Below are positions 19,672 to 29,150 of a DNA stretch of 64,000 nucleotides, piece by piece. The stretch is taken from the NCBI RefSeq assembly GCF_018739865.1, contig NZ_JADOER010000002.1, forward strand, positions 146,859 to 210,858, read 5' to 3'. Position numbers and translations under genes: made by a program. Under the pieces are notes generated by a model. The model did no database searches. It was not told the origin of the DNA and worked only from the letters and a program-made list of their open reading frames with translations. Position 1 is the first letter of the stretch; every line of letters starts with the position of its first letter. Source of the DNA: Leptothoe kymatousa TAU-MAC 1615 (GTDB taxonomy: Bacteria > Cyanobacteriota > Cyanobacteriia > Phormidesmidales > Phormidesmidaceae).

Positions 19672-19932
19672 GTGTAGATAAAGAAAGGGTTCGGTATGGG
19701 GGATTTGCCGTGGCTGATGTGGGGGGATGAATAACGATGCTGTGGGCCCCGCTTTAGGAGCTGGGTCGGCCAAACAAAATCGGCCCCAGGATCGGCAACG
19801 TCGATAATTTTCTCTACCGAAGCCCCTATTTTTTGTCTAAGATGCAGTCGGGGCTATTTTTAACAGTATTTTTTGTCTAAAAACAGGCCTGGCTTTTGTG
19901 TAGTTTGACGAACTGGAATTTATCTATTCGCT

Positions 19933-20850
19933 ATGGGACGTCGCCGTAAGGAAAATCGTGGGATTTATCGTTGGTCACGCCCGGCCATCGGTGCGATCGC
20001 AACCGTTGGAGCCCTAGGTACGGCTTATCTGACCGTCATCAAGCTGATGGGCAACAGCGCCGCTTGCCCGGTCAAAGGGTGCGATCAGGTACTAACCAGT
20101 GCCTATGCCGACGTCTTTGGCATTCCGCTCACCCTGTTTGGCTGTCTGGCTTACCTGACTATGGGGGCCCTATCTTTAGGTCCGCTCTTAATCAATGGTG
20201 ACGGCAACAGTAAGCAGCGCCAACAGTTGGAAGATACCACCTGGCCCCTACTGTTCATCGGTGCCACGGGCATGATGGTGTTCAGTGGCTATTTGATGTA
20301 CCTGCTGGCCACCGAATTGAAGGCCGCCTGTCTGTACTGTATTGCCTCCGCCTCATTTACGCTGTTGATGTTTATTCTGACGTTGGTGGGGCGTCAGTGG
20401 GAGGACCAGGGCGCTTTGGTATTTCGCGGTGTGATCATGGGGATGGTTACCTTGGTGGCAACCATTGGTATGTATTCCATCAGCATCAACGGCCCTTCGG
20501 CGACGGCAGCTGGCAACACCGGCCCAGCGGTTACCAATACATCGGGCGAAGCCGAAGTGGCTTTGGCTAAGCACCTAAAGGAAGTGGATGCCAAAATGTA
20601 TGGTGCCTATTGGTGCCCCCACTGTTTTGACCAGAAGCAGCTCTTTGGCAAAGAAGCGAAGAAGTACATGCCCTACATCGAATGTGCTGATGACGGTGCC
20701 GATTCCCAGACGGAATTATGTCGTTCGGTTCCTGAGATTAGCGGGTTTCCCACTTGGGAGGTCAATGGGCAATTTCTTGCGGGTACTCAGACGCTATCCA
20801 CTCTGGCTGAGGCTTCGGGGTATACGGGGCCGAAGAATTTTAAGAATTAA
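19933..20850 (+). CDS. VKOR-thioredoxin fusion, disulfide-bond forming membrane enzyme
   Basis: 305 residues. An N-terminal four- to five-helix vitamin K epoxide reductase domain carries the loop cysteines (CPVKGCDQV) and the quinone-proximal CLYC motif. A C-terminal thioredoxin-like domain (about residues 205-305) has the CPHC active site within YWCPHCFDQ and the cis-Pro loop SGFPTW. This is the cyanobacterial/plant LTO1 architecture, which introduces disulfides in lumenal and periplasmic proteins with quinone as acceptor. In plants LTO1 is needed for photosystem assembly, which fits its place after btpA. A clean terminator follows. Confidence 0.94.
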   Translation: MGRRRKENRGIYRWSRPAIGAIATVGALGTAYLTVIKLMGNSAACPVKGCDQVLTSAYADVFGIPLTLFGCLAYLTMGALSLGPLLINGDGNSKQRQQLEDTTWPLLFIGATGMMVFSGYLMYLLATELKAACLYCIASASFTLLMFILTLVGRQWEDQGALVFRGVIMGMVTLVATIGMYSISINGPSATAAGNTGPAVTNTSGEAEVALAKHLKEVDAKMYGAYWCPHCFDQKQLFGKEAKKYMPYIECADDGADSQTELCRSVPEISGFPTWEVNGQFLAGTQTLSTLAEASGYTGPKNFKN

Positions 20851-20888
20851 CGTCTAGGGTTGAACCAACGATCGTTTTAGATGTTTCT

Positions 20889-20919
20889 AGGTCCAGGTAA
20901 GGCGCACTTACCTGGACCT
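20889..20919. terminator. Bidirectional terminator between convergent genes
   Basis: A 13-bp perfect stem AGGTCCAGGTAAG / CTTACCTGGACCT with a five-base loop, followed by an A/T-rich stretch. It sits between the ends of the VKOR gene (plus) and the phosphatase gene (minus). Confidence 0.85.
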
Positions 20920-21009
20920 ATTATTTGGGCTGCCGCCCATATGCAACCTCGGTTGCCTGCATCCGATATCCTAGGGCGCCCGAGCACGGCTGGTTTACCG
21001 ATTGGGCCC

Positions 21010-22200
21010 TCACCCAAAGTTGATTTCCAGTAGAGATAGGTCGTCGCCCACCTCTACGCTGGGCACGGTGGCATGGCTGATTAGCTGGTCTAGCTGACCT
21101 GGGCGTGGGCATTTAACAATGTGGTCAATAAAGCTATCGAGGCCAAAAATTTCCCCAGGTTCAGACATTTCTGTTTCGGGGACTTCGTAGACGCCGTCGC
21201 TAAAGATATAGAGATAGCTATTGTCTGGAATGGAGCAGCGTTTCCAGGTATAGGTCGTGTCTGGCATCATGCCGATGGGCATGCCTGGGGTGCGTAACCG
21301 CATGGTCTCAGCGGTCATTAGGGGAAGTTCTGTTTTCGGTGTTTCGTCTTCTGGCTGGGATAGCAAAATGGCGGGGGGATGGCCGGCGCTCGCATACATG
21401 AGCTGACGATTTACCCGGTTGTATACGCCGTACCAAATGGTGAAATACTTTTCGTTTTGGTCGGTCATCTGAAACATGTTGTTCAGACTTTCGAGCACCT
21501 TGTCGGGCCGGTAGAAGTTGGTGCCCGGTAAGGACTGCGATCTCAAAACATTCAGAACTGATGTGGACAGTAATGCGGCCCCTAATCCATGCCCTGATAC
21601 GTCCAGCAAATACATCACCAGATAATCAGGGTCTAGCCAATAAAAATCAAAGCAGTCTCCACCTAGCTGTTGAGAAGGCAAAAAGCGAGTTTGAATCTTA
21701 ACCGGTGGTTTGTCCGTATCTTGAGGTAGAAGCGACTGCACATAGGATGCCGCCTCGGCCAGTTCATTTTCTAAATATTGCTTTTGTTTCTTCAGGTCGC
21801 GGGTGAGCTGACAAAGACGCATGCCGGACTTTACCCGAGCCTTGAGTTCGGCCATGTCGATCGGCTTCATCAGCAGATCGTCAGCGCCAGCCTCCAATGC
21901 CTCGACGCGGCTTGCGGTTTCCGCATGGGCCGTAATTAATAGAAAAGAGCTCATGGACAAGTCTGGGTGCTCTTTAAGTCGGCGGCAGATTTCTAACCCA
22001 TCGATGTTTCCAGGTAGTCGCCAGTCACACAAAATAACGGGGGGCGTAATCGCTAACGCTTGGTCTAGACCGTCAGCCGCAGTTTCGGCAATGGCCACAC
22101 GATACCCCTGACTCTGGAGCATGCGCTGCAGAATACGCCGAATAATTGGATCGTCGTCGATCACTAAAATATCTGCGATGGAGTTATTTGCCTTGACCAT
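21010..22200 (-). CDS. Response regulator fused to PP2C/SpoIIE-type serine phosphatase
   Basis: 396 residues. The N-terminal receiver domain (1-125) has the acidic pocket IDDDP, the phosphoacceptor Asp in LCDWRLPG and the Lys in LLMKPID. A short coiled-coil linker (KKQKQYLENELAEAASYVQSLLP) follows. The C-terminal PPM phosphatase domain carries the metal-binding motifs GGDCFD, LLDVSGHG, FSDGVYE and VGDDLSLL. This RsbU-like design dephosphorylates anti-sigma-factor antagonists, with phosphorylation of the receiver controlling activity. No partner kinase, STAS or anti-sigma gene is adjacent, so the pathway is unknown. Confidence 0.93.
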   Translation of the reverse strand: MVKANNSIADILVIDDDPIIRRILQRMLQSQGYRVAIAETAADGLDQALAITPPVILCDWRLPGNIDGLEICRRLKEHPDLSMSSFLLITAHAETASRVEALEAGADDLLMKPIDMAELKARVKSGMRLCQLTRDLKKQKQYLENELAEAASYVQSLLPQDTDKPPVKIQTRFLPSQQLGGDCFDFYWLDPDYLVMYLLDVSGHGLGAALLSTSVLNVLRSQSLPGTNFYRPDKVLESLNNMFQMTDQNEKYFTIWYGVYNRVNRQLMYASAGHPPAILLSQPEDETPKTELPLMTAETMRLRTPGMPIGMMPDTTYTWKRCSIPDNSYLYIFSDGVYEVPETEMSEPGEIFGLDSFIDHIVKCPRPGQLDQLISHATVPSVEVGDDLSLLEINFG

Positions 22201-22898
22201 TACAACGATACGATGCAGAGGTTCATTAGATAGTGCGACAGCACCATCTCCATGCTTCTATTTGCCATTGGGCTGTTTGGTTTCCTACTCATGGCATAAG
22301 GCCCTATCGAAATCGCTAGCAGGGTATCGACTATCGAACGATGTCAAAACTCAATCAACTCTCTCAGTAAATAACGATTGACTGATTGGCTGTTTTAGCT
22401 AGAGTGTACCCTTCTAACTTCTGCCTGTGCAGGTGATTGACAAATCAGCGTCTTATAGATGTCCAAAGGAAATTTTTAAAAACAGAAAAACAAATATAAG
22501 GATTTAGCGAGTAGATCGTGTAGACGCTTATTTTATCAGCCTACAGAGGATAATTCTGGTTCCCCTAACCGTTCGTGCAATTGTACGGTTATTTTCTGAG
22601 ATTTCCTATGTGACGTGTCGGTGATGAAAGTGTGCCCAGGGAGAAAAAATAGACGGTCGTTTGGGAGACCGCTGGGCTGGCGTGTGTTGATGATGACGGC
22701 GTCGTTGAATCGTCACAGGTGACAAATTATTGCAAGACCGTCCTGGGGGTGAATGGGATTTTTACCCTGAAGAAGCGTTACCACGTCTTTGCTGATGGAG
22801 AGGTGTGTGCCATCGCTCACCCTTTGTAGACGAATCAGTTTGACCGATGCAGCTACATCGGTACTCAGCAATGCCTAATCAAGTTTTATGGAAAAATC
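22201..22898. other. Long intergenic region upstream of the cupin gene
   Basis: About 700 bases. A 59-codon open stretch (22653-22829, plus strand) without a good start codon has protein-like composition near its end (GVNGIFTLKKRYHVFADGEV) and may be a gene remnant. Otherwise only promoter sequence for the flanking genes is expected. Confidence 0.35.
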
Positions 22899-23363
22899 AT
22901 GGAAAGTGTTTGTACGCTGCCAACTAGCTGCGTTCTACCGGTCTTAAAATCCCCCTGCGATTATCAAGTTTTTCGCATTACTCCAGACGATAAAAACCGT
23001 TTGGCTTTGCTGGTGGACCCCACCCAGGGCCATGCTGCGTTGACCTGCTGCGTAGAAATTTTTGATCAGGGTGGACGTACACCCTCCCATCGGCATCAGG
23101 TGGCTGTGGAAATGTTTTATGTACTTCAGGGCGAAGGGCGTGTGGTCTGCGATGGTAAAGTATCGATGATTCGGACGGGGGACAGTATTTTAGTGCCCTC
23201 CCATGGCATTCATTTTGTGGAAAATATTAGTGCGCAGCGGCTTTATCTACTGAGTGTAATGGTGCCTAATGAGGATTTTGCCGAACTGATTCGCCAAGGT
23301 GTGCCGGCGGAGTTGGATGAGGAAGATCTGTCGGTATTGGGGCGTACGCATTGTTTTAGATGA
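22899..23363 (+). CDS. Cupin-domain protein
   Basis: 154 residues forming a single double-stranded beta-helix. Cupin motif 1 is SHRHQVAVEMFYVLQGEGRV, with two His and one Glu for a metal, and motif 2 is DSILVPSHGIHFVENIS. The residue set would permit Fe, Mn or Ni binding. The specific substrate is unknown. Its stop overlaps the start of the CocE-like gene by four bases (ATGA), so the two are translated together and probably act in one pathway. Confidence 0.88.
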   Translation: MESVCTLPTSCVLPVLKSPCDYQVFRITPDDKNRLALLVDPTQGHAALTCCVEIFDQGGRTPSHRHQVAVEMFYVLQGEGRVVCDGKVSMIRTGDSILVPSHGIHFVENISAQRLYLLSVMVPNEDFAELIRQGVPAELDEEDLSVLGRTHCFR

Positions 23364-25018
23364 CGTCTGATTGGTTGTTAGTTAAACCGAAGGAAGTGCA
23401 TTCTTGCCTGACCCGAGATGGGGTGAGGCTGGATGCAGATGTGTATTGCCCAGAGGGGGATGGTCCGTGGCCAGTGTTGTTGATGCGCCAGCCCTATGGC
23501 CGAGAGATCGCATCCACCGTGGTCTATGCCCACCCCACTTGGTACGCCGCCCAAGGCTACATTGTGGTGATTCAGGACGTGCGCGGTCGCGGCACCTCAG
23601 GGGGCGACTTTAAACTCTTTGCCCATGAAGTAAATGACGGTTACGACACCGTGCAATGGGCGGCTCAGTTGCCTAACAGCAATGGTCAGGTGGGTATGTA
23701 TGGGTTTTCTTACCAGGGGATGACGCAGCTCTATGCGGCCCAGGCAAAACCATCGGCTTTGAAAGTGTTAGCCCCAGCCATGGTGGGATATGACCTATAT
23801 CAAGACTGGGCCTATGAAAATGGAGCGCTGAGGTTGCAGGCCGGGCTGGGCTGGGCGATTCAGTTGGCGGCTGAAACAGCCCGTTTGCGGGGGGATGACC
23901 TTGCCTTTAATGCGTTGCGGTCGGCTTCGCGTAACTTGCCCCTAAACGGTGCTGTGACGGCCGAGCCAGATGTTTTGAGGCAATATGCGGCTGATTCGTT
24001 TTGGCATGACTGGGTTGCCCATCCCCAGGATGATGACTATTGGCAAGGGTTGAAACCTAATTTGGCGGATGTGGACTTACCCATGCTCCATGTGGGGGGC
24101 TGGTTTGATCCTTATCTAACGGGGGATATTCGATTATTTAAAGAGATGGTGCGCGGCAGCGCCCACCTTCAGCATTTGTGGGTAGGCCCTTGGACCCATC
24201 TGCCCTGGAGTCGCAAAGTAGGGGAGATGGACTTTGGCCTAGGGGCGCTCAACCCCATTGATAAATTGCAGGTGCAGTGGTTTGACTATTGCTTGAAGGG
24301 CAAAGGTCGGTTAGATCATGGCCTAACCGAGCATGGTCCAGTCCATTTATTTGAGATGGGCAGTAACTGCTGGCGATGTTTTGATGCGTGGCCCTCCGGG
24401 GGAAAGGTACGGCAATATCAATTGCAAAGTACCGGTTTGGCGGGGATGCGTGAGGATGACGGGCAGCTTGTGTTGTCTGAGGTCGCCGTGCTGCCTGATG
24501 TTGCCATCGGCGATGTGCTGGTGCATGATCCCTGGCGGCCAGTGCCTGCGTTGGGGGGCCATGGGAGCTGGCCGGGGGGGAGTTGCGATCGCACCGCCTT
24601 GGATGGTCGCAGCGATATCCTGACCTACACCACCTCCCGACTGGAAGGTGACTTAGCGGTAGCCGGCGAGGTGACCGTGGCGCTAACGGTGGAGACAGCT
24701 GCGGCTAGCTACGACATCTGTGCTGTGCTGTCAGTGGTGCAGCCCGATGGCCGTGTGTTTAATCTCACCCAGGGCTATCGGCGCGTTGCCGAGCCTGGCG
24801 ATGTTCCCGTCACGGTGCCGCTGCAACCCACCTGTTTTCGCCTCAGGGCTGGTCAGGCGTTGCGTTTAAGTCTCAGTGGCGCTTGCTTTCCTGCCTATCC
24901 AGTTAATTCTGGAACGGCTGCAGAGATTAACCATGGGGTGCCAACGATGGAGCATCAGGTGATTACCCTGGCGATTCATCAGGGCCCAGAGACTGTGCTG
25001 GTTTTGCCCCTGGGGTAG
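23360..25018 (+). CDS. CocE/NonD-family hydrolase (X-Pro dipeptidyl-peptidase fold)
   Basis: 552 residues. The alpha/beta-hydrolase domain carries the nucleophile elbow GFSYQG (Ser at about 115), the catalytic Asp in GGWFDPYL and a His in VGPWTHLPW. A C-terminal jelly-roll (about residues 340-550) ends in a typical LSLSGACFPAYPVN segment. The family includes bacterial cocaine esterase and glutaryl-7-ACA acylases; the natural substrate, an ester or amide, is not predictable. No signal peptide, so it is cytoplasmic. It overlaps the upstream cupin gene by four bases. Confidence 0.92.
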   Translation: MTSDWLLVKPKEVHSCLTRDGVRLDADVYCPEGDGPWPVLLMRQPYGREIASTVVYAHPTWYAAQGYIVVIQDVRGRGTSGGDFKLFAHEVNDGYDTVQWAAQLPNSNGQVGMYGFSYQGMTQLYAAQAKPSALKVLAPAMVGYDLYQDWAYENGALRLQAGLGWAIQLAAETARLRGDDLAFNALRSASRNLPLNGAVTAEPDVLRQYAADSFWHDWVAHPQDDDYWQGLKPNLADVDLPMLHVGGWFDPYLTGDIRLFKEMVRGSAHLQHLWVGPWTHLPWSRKVGEMDFGLGALNPIDKLQVQWFDYCLKGKGRLDHGLTEHGPVHLFEMGSNCWRCFDAWPSGGKVRQYQLQSTGLAGMREDDGQLVLSEVAVLPDVAIGDVLVHDPWRPVPALGGHGSWPGGSCDRTALDGRSDILTYTTSRLEGDLAVAGEVTVALTVETAAASYDICAVLSVVQPDGRVFNLTQGYRRVAEPGDVPVTVPLQPTCFRLRAGQALRLSLSGACFPAYPVNSGTAAEINHGVPTMEHQVITLAIHQGPETVLVLPLG

Positions 25019-25026
25019 GGGCAAAA

Positions 25027-25641
25027 CTATACCTGGAGCACACCTTTGGAACTGGGAATGGCATTGGTGCGGCGCGGGTCGATTTCGGTGGCCATGCGCA
25101 TGGCCCGGGCAAAGGCTTTGAACGTGGCTTCAATAATATGGTGGGAATTAATGCCGTCTAACTGACGAATGTGTAGGGTCATGAGGCTGTGGTGAACGAC
25201 GGCCATGAAAAATTCGCGCACTAGCTGGGTGTCGTAGGTGCCAACGCGCTGGGTGGGAATGTCGAGGCCATAGGCGAGGTAGGGCCGACCGGAAAAGTCT
25301 AGGGACACTTGAATTAGGGATTCGTCGAGGGGGGCGACAAAGTGGCCAAAGCGGACGATGCCTTTGCGATTGCCGAGGGCTTGGTGTAGAGCCATACCTA
25401 GGGTGATGCCCACATCTTCGTTGGTGTGGTGATCGTCGATTTCGAGATCGCCGGTGGCTTGAATGTCGAGATCAAATAGGCCGTGGGAGGCGATTTGGTT
25501 GAGCATGTGGTCGAGGAAGGGGATGCCGGTGTTGGCGTTGCACTGGCCAGTGCCATCGACGTTGAGGGTGACGGTGACGTCGGTTTCTTTGGTGGTGCGG
25601 GTGACCGTGGCGGTGCGGGTGGGGAATTCGAGATTTTGCAT
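25027..25641 (-). CDS. hisB: Imidazoleglycerol-phosphate dehydratase
   Basis: 204 residues, the monofunctional HisB size. It dehydrates imidazole-glycerol phosphate to imidazole-acetol phosphate, step six of histidine synthesis. The manganese-binding motifs [10 protein letters not shown] and [17 protein letters not shown] and the N-terminal GIPFLDHML are intact. The gene stands alone, as dispersed his genes do in cyanobacteria. Its stop lies eight bases from that of the convergent CocE-like gene with no evident terminator between them. Confidence 0.97.
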   Translation of the reverse strand: MQNLEFPTRTATVTRTTKETDVTVTLNVDGTGQCNANTGIPFLDHMLNQIASHGLFDLDIQATGDLEIDDHHTNEDVGITLGMALHQALGNRKGIVRFGHFVAPLDESLIQVSLDFSGRPYLAYGLDIPTQRVGTYDTQLVREFFMAVVHHSLMTLHIRQLDGINSHHIIEATFKAFARAMRMATEIDPRRTNAIPSSKGVLQV

Positions 25642-25680
25642 GGTGTTTTGGGTAGGGCGATCTGGCTGCTCTGGATGAGA

Positions 25681-25718
25681 GTGTTTGGTTTGATTGTTTG
25701 GTTTGATTGTTTGGTTTT
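25681..25718. repeat. Short tandem repeat of a GTTTGGTTTGATT-like unit
   Basis: Two and a half copies of a 14-base unit rich in G and T lie just upstream of hisB. They could form slippage-prone DNA. Confidence 0.6.
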
Positions 25719-25740
25719 TGGCGGGGGAGATTGCTCAGGG

Positions 25741-25860
25741 CTTTCCTCCCTGAAACCCTCCTAATGTGGGGGCCTAACTCCCCCACGCCCCCCGAAAGAG
25801 CTTTCCTCCCTGAAACCCTCCTAATGTGGGGGCCTAACTCCCCCACGCCCCCCGAAAGAA
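25741..25860. repeat. 60-bp tandem duplication with internal palindrome
   Basis: Positions 25741-25800 and 25801-25860 are identical except for the final base. Each copy contains the inverted repeat GTGGGGG...CCCCCAC (stem of seven around a seven-base loop). The unit resembles dispersed G/C-rich palindromic repeats common in cyanobacterial intergenic regions. It lies between hisB and aroB, in the upstream region of hisB. Confidence 0.9.
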
Positions 25861-26027
25861 TAAAGGGGTGGTTGGGATGCTCTCAGCGGTTGCACTGAGT
25901 TACGGCTGGGGGATTACGCTGCGTAGCGAATGCGGAGCAGCGTAAACGAGTGGTTTGTTTTCGAGACTGGTTTTAGGCTTATTTTATCGGGGATAAAGGC
26001 TCTATCGCTTGCTCTATTTCTATCCTC

Positions 26028-27122
26028 CTAGAACATCTCCTCTAAGACGCTGCGGATAATGTCGTCGGTGACTTGGTCGGTGACGAAGGCTGCGCCGATG
26101 CGTTTGGGTAGGACGAAGCGGACTTTGCCGGCTTTTACTTTTTTGTCACTGCGGAGGGTGGGGAGGATGTCGTTGATGTTAAGGTTCTCGGGCAGTTTGG
26201 TGGGTAGGTTGGTTTTTTGAATGATGGCGAGCTGGCGGTCGGTGGCGGTTTGGGGCCAGAGGTCCATGGCGGTTGCGATCGCGCCTGCTGCTACCATGCC
26301 AATGCCCACAGCTTCACCATGGTTCACGAGCTTATAGCCCGTCAGGCTTTCTACCGCATGGCCAATGGTGTGGCCATAGTTCAAAATTGCGCGCAGACCG
26401 GCTTCTTTTTCATCCTGGCTGACAACATCGGCTTTTGCCTGGCAAGAATGCTTCAAAATATCGTGGAGTAGTGCCTGACCTACATAGCGCATTTGGTCTA
26501 AGCGCTGCGCTTGTTCCAATTGGTCAAACAAGTCTTCGTTCCAGATAATGCCATATTTAATCACTTCGGCCATACCGGCACGAAATTCACGACCGGGCAG
26601 CGTGGCCAGGACATTGGGGTCGATGAGCACCAAACTAGGCTGATGAAAGGCACCGATGAGATTTTTACCTTGGGGATGGTTGACCCCCGTTTTGCCACCC
26701 ATGGAGGCGTCTACCATGGCGAGCAAAGAGGTGGGCACCTGCACAACGGCGATTCCCCGGAGCGAAGTGGCGGCGGCAAATCCTGTCATATCGCCGATCA
26801 CACCTCCCCCCAGAGCCACCATGGTAGAACTGCGCTCCAGACGATTGGTAAACGCTACGTCATGGATCTTCTCGATTGATCGTAGGGTTTTATAGCGTTC
26901 TCCAGCGGGCAAAATGCATTGACACACATCAAAGCCAGCTGCTTTTAGGGACTCAATTGCGGTGTCGCCGTAGTGCTTGAAAATAACCGGATTAGACACC
27001 AGTAAAACTTTACCGCTTTTGCCAATGGCCGATAGCCAGGCCCCCAGATACTGCAACCCGTCGGTAGCGATTTTGATATCGTACTGGTTTTGGGGCAAGT
27101 CGACGGGGATAACGGTCTTCAT
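26028..27122 (-). CDS. aroB: 3-dehydroquinate synthase
   Basis: 364 residues. AroB converts DAHP to 3-dehydroquinate in the shikimate pathway using NAD and a divalent metal. The NAD-binding glycine motif [13 protein letters not shown] (about 105-117), the segment [13 protein letters not shown] and the metal ligands in [12 protein letters not shown] and [10 protein letters not shown] are all present. It starts at ATG 27122. The gene is separated from hisB by the repeat region. Confidence 0.97.
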   Translation of the reverse strand: MKTVIPVDLPQNQYDIKIATDGLQYLGAWLSAIGKSGKVLLVSNPVIFKHYGDTAIESLKAAGFDVCQCILPAGERYKTLRSIEKIHDVAFTNRLERSSTMVALGGGVIGDMTGFAAATSLRGIAVVQVPTSLLAMVDASMGGKTGVNHPQGKNLIGAFHQPSLVLIDPNVLATLPGREFRAGMAEVIKYGIIWNEDLFDQLEQAQRLDQMRYVGQALLHDILKHSCQAKADVVSQDEKEAGLRAILNYGHTIGHAVESLTGYKLVNHGEAVGIGMVAAGAIATAMDLWPQTATDRQLAIIQKTNLPTKLPENLNINDILPTLRSDKKVKAGKVRFVLPKRIGAAFVTDQVTDDIIRSVLEEMF

Positions 27123-27433
27123 GGAAGTGAGTCAAAATGTACTCAACTATCCTACTAGCCAATTCAGGGTGCCGCGTTCTCTGCCTTGGCAATAAATATG
27201 TTTACCCTCCAGTCTCAAGGGCCGTGTCAACGCTCAACATTGGGCTCAGTCCTGATGGTGGAGTAAAGGGTGACGCTTCGTTGAACCCTTTACTAGGGTG
27301 ATCCTAGATCTGAGTTCTGCTATAGGTTGAGTTAGCGCTAGGGTAACCCAACGAAACTGTCTCTGGCATTGGGTTTCACATCGTTCTACCCATCCACACA
27401 ATGGACTTTTGTCCGTCCGTCAGATGTGATTCC
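27123..27433. other. Intergenic region upstream of aroB
   Basis: About 310 bases with the aroB promoter expected. I see no gene, RNA or clear terminator. Confidence 0.4.
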
Positions 27434-27877
27434 TTAGGCATCAAGGTCAGGATTAAACACTTTGAAAATTTGTCGGCAGCAAAGTTTGATCTTTTCGCCA
27501 GCATTGTCTTTGGGGGGGGCGACCCCCTCAAACTGCCAGTTATTAATCGTTGACAAGTGCCACTGCTCGCCCAGATGGTTAAACCCGACGACTTCAATGC
27601 CAATTAGCTTCACTATGTTGGTGTTGTCATGTTCGCTGGCCATCGTGTGCAAACGAATCTGCACTAGTAAGCTGCGACAGTTGAAGGAATAACTAAAGCC
27701 AGGAAAATGAAAGCCAATATCAATCGAGTCCGGATCGATGAGCTCTCGAGTGTCCGGGTCATTGGCCCAGGGTTTTAAGTCGGAGCGTAGGTCGGGTAAC
27801 TGCCCTTTAAATGCTCCAACAGTGGCGGCAATTTTACTGGCGTATTCAATGCTAAGAGCTTGTTCTGCTGCGTTCAC
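27434..27877 (-). CDS. Conserved hypothetical protein
   Basis: 147 residues from a GTG start at 27877. It is soluble, without cysteine motifs that suggest a cofactor, and contains FHFPGFSYSFNCRSLLVQIRLH and a C-terminal EKIKLCCRQIFKVFNPD. Codon use looks genuine and the sequence has the feel of a cyanobacteria-specific family, but I do not recognise a function. Confidence 0.6.
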   Translation of the reverse strand: MNAAEQALSIEYASKIAATVGAFKGQLPDLRSDLKPWANDPDTRELIDPDSIDIGFHFPGFSYSFNCRSLLVQIRLHTMASEHDNTNIVKLIGIEVVGFNHLGEQWHLSTINNWQFEGVAPPKDNAGEKIKLCCRQIFKVFNPDLDA

Positions 27878-27953
27878 ACCTACGATTCAGAGAGATACTG
27901 CAGGATCTTCACCATTGCCGGGGATCGGTAATGGTGGATTTTCATTTACTACG

Positions 27954-27994
27954 ATAAAACAATGCCTTGGCAAATCGCCAAAGCATTGTTTTAT
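27954..27994 (-). terminator. Strong hairpin terminator after the secreted-protein gene
   Basis: The stem ATAAAACAATGC / GCATTGTTTTAT continues into an inner TTGGC/GCCAA pairing. It is A/T-rich at the base, so it can work in either direction. By position it ends the transcript of the gene at 28117-28689. Confidence 0.8.
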
Positions 27995-28116
27995 CAGTTG
28001 AGCAATTTATGAATCCTACTAAGAAAATAAATTAGCCTGATCCGAGAAACTGTAGCTGATTGAACGAATCGTCTCAGAGGTTGTGACCCGTCGGTCGAAC
28101 GAACACTGCCTGAATG

Positions 28117-28689
28117 CTAAATAGTTTGGCTGTATTGAGTCTGGCATGTGGACAGCATGCGCATGTCATTGTCACTAACGGCATCAATTTGGTGGAAACC
28201 CTCAATGGCAAACTGACTGCCGCCGGGGCCAGCGATGGCGGTGTCGTCCAGGTTTAGCATGTAGGGATAAACTTCCTGGGAGTAAGTTTCAGTGATGGCT
28301 AGGGACATCTGAGCATTTTGGACATCTCCCTCGAAGCAGTCAAAGGACGAATGGGGAGAGTAGAATGCTCCGACCACTTCTCCTGCCCGTGCTTCAAAAA
28401 TCATGTAGGCCGTTTGCAACTGGTCTGGCAAAGGCTTTTCGCCAAAGAGATAAATACCGTTGGTCAATTGTCCCTGGGCGGTGGAGTTAGTTTGGGCTAG
28501 TAGAGGCTGAATGGCTAGGGGACCAGTCGCTGTTGCTCCAATTGTTTCTGCAACAGCGGCTTGGGTAATTAGTAACGTGGTTGCACCCAAACATAGGGCC
28601 CCAACTTTAGAAATGCAATCAATTAATTTTTGCGCTGTGCGCTGATGACCAATACGATTTTCAACAATGCCTAGAACTCCCATAACCAC
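28117..28689 (-). CDS. Putative secreted protein, function unknown
   Basis: 190 residues. The hydrophobic segment GALCLGATTLLITQAAVAET (about residues 30-49) looks like a signal peptide with AVA as cleavage motif, preceded by an unusually long N-terminal region. The true start may be an internal codon. The mature part contains YMIFEARAGEVVGAFYSPHSSFDCFEG and two cysteines that could pair (SSFDCFEG, LSTCQTQ). This resembles a cyanobacterial family of periplasmic proteins without known function. Confidence 0.7.
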   Translation of the reverse strand: MVMGVLGIVENRIGHQRTAQKLIDCISKVGALCLGATTLLITQAAVAETIGATATGPLAIQPLLAQTNSTAQGQLTNGIYLFGEKPLPDQLQTAYMIFEARAGEVVGAFYSPHSSFDCFEGDVQNAQMSLAITETYSQEVYPYMLNLDDTAIAGPGGSQFAIEGFHQIDAVSDNDMRMLSTCQTQYSQTI

Positions 28690-29150
28690 CGCGCCTCACT
28701 GCTTGATCGAAGGACCGCTAACGGATGACTGGTTACCATCAGAAACAATCTCTATTCTCCACTGTACGTGAGAAGTAAGCCTATGAACTGCTTTTGGATT
28801 GTTCCGTTATATCTCTTTAACGATGCCAGTTGTGTCCGTTAGACCACCCATAACTATAATTTCCTACAACCCCGAAGTATTTGATTTCGGATGGGAGGCT
28901 TTCGCAACTGGCATAGGCCTATAGTCGTAGTAATCTGCAGAATTCTTTGATTCAGTGACCGTCATCCAAGCTGGGAAAGATGTAGGCTAGGTAGATATTG
29001 GCGTTGTTATTTTTGGTATGATGCCATCCTTTCGTTTTATTGTATTAGCTGTTTTAAGGCTTACGTTAGTCCTTCTATCAGCAACGTCATTTAGTCAGGC
29101 ACCCGGTCTTTGGAGATTTCTATTGCTGAGCAGGAGTCAAACGTTCACCC
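28690..29150. other. Divergent upstream region of sasA
   Basis: About 460 bases. It carries the promoters of sasA and the minus-strand secreted-protein gene. A 48-codon hydrophobic frame at about 29018-29170 overlaps the sasA start in another frame and is probably chance. Confidence 0.4.

Noticed and set aside
22653..22829. 59-codon open stretch upstream of the cupin gene
   Set aside because: No start codon with a ribosome binding site near its beginning and no recognised similarity. Possibly a remnant; noted in the intergenic entry only.
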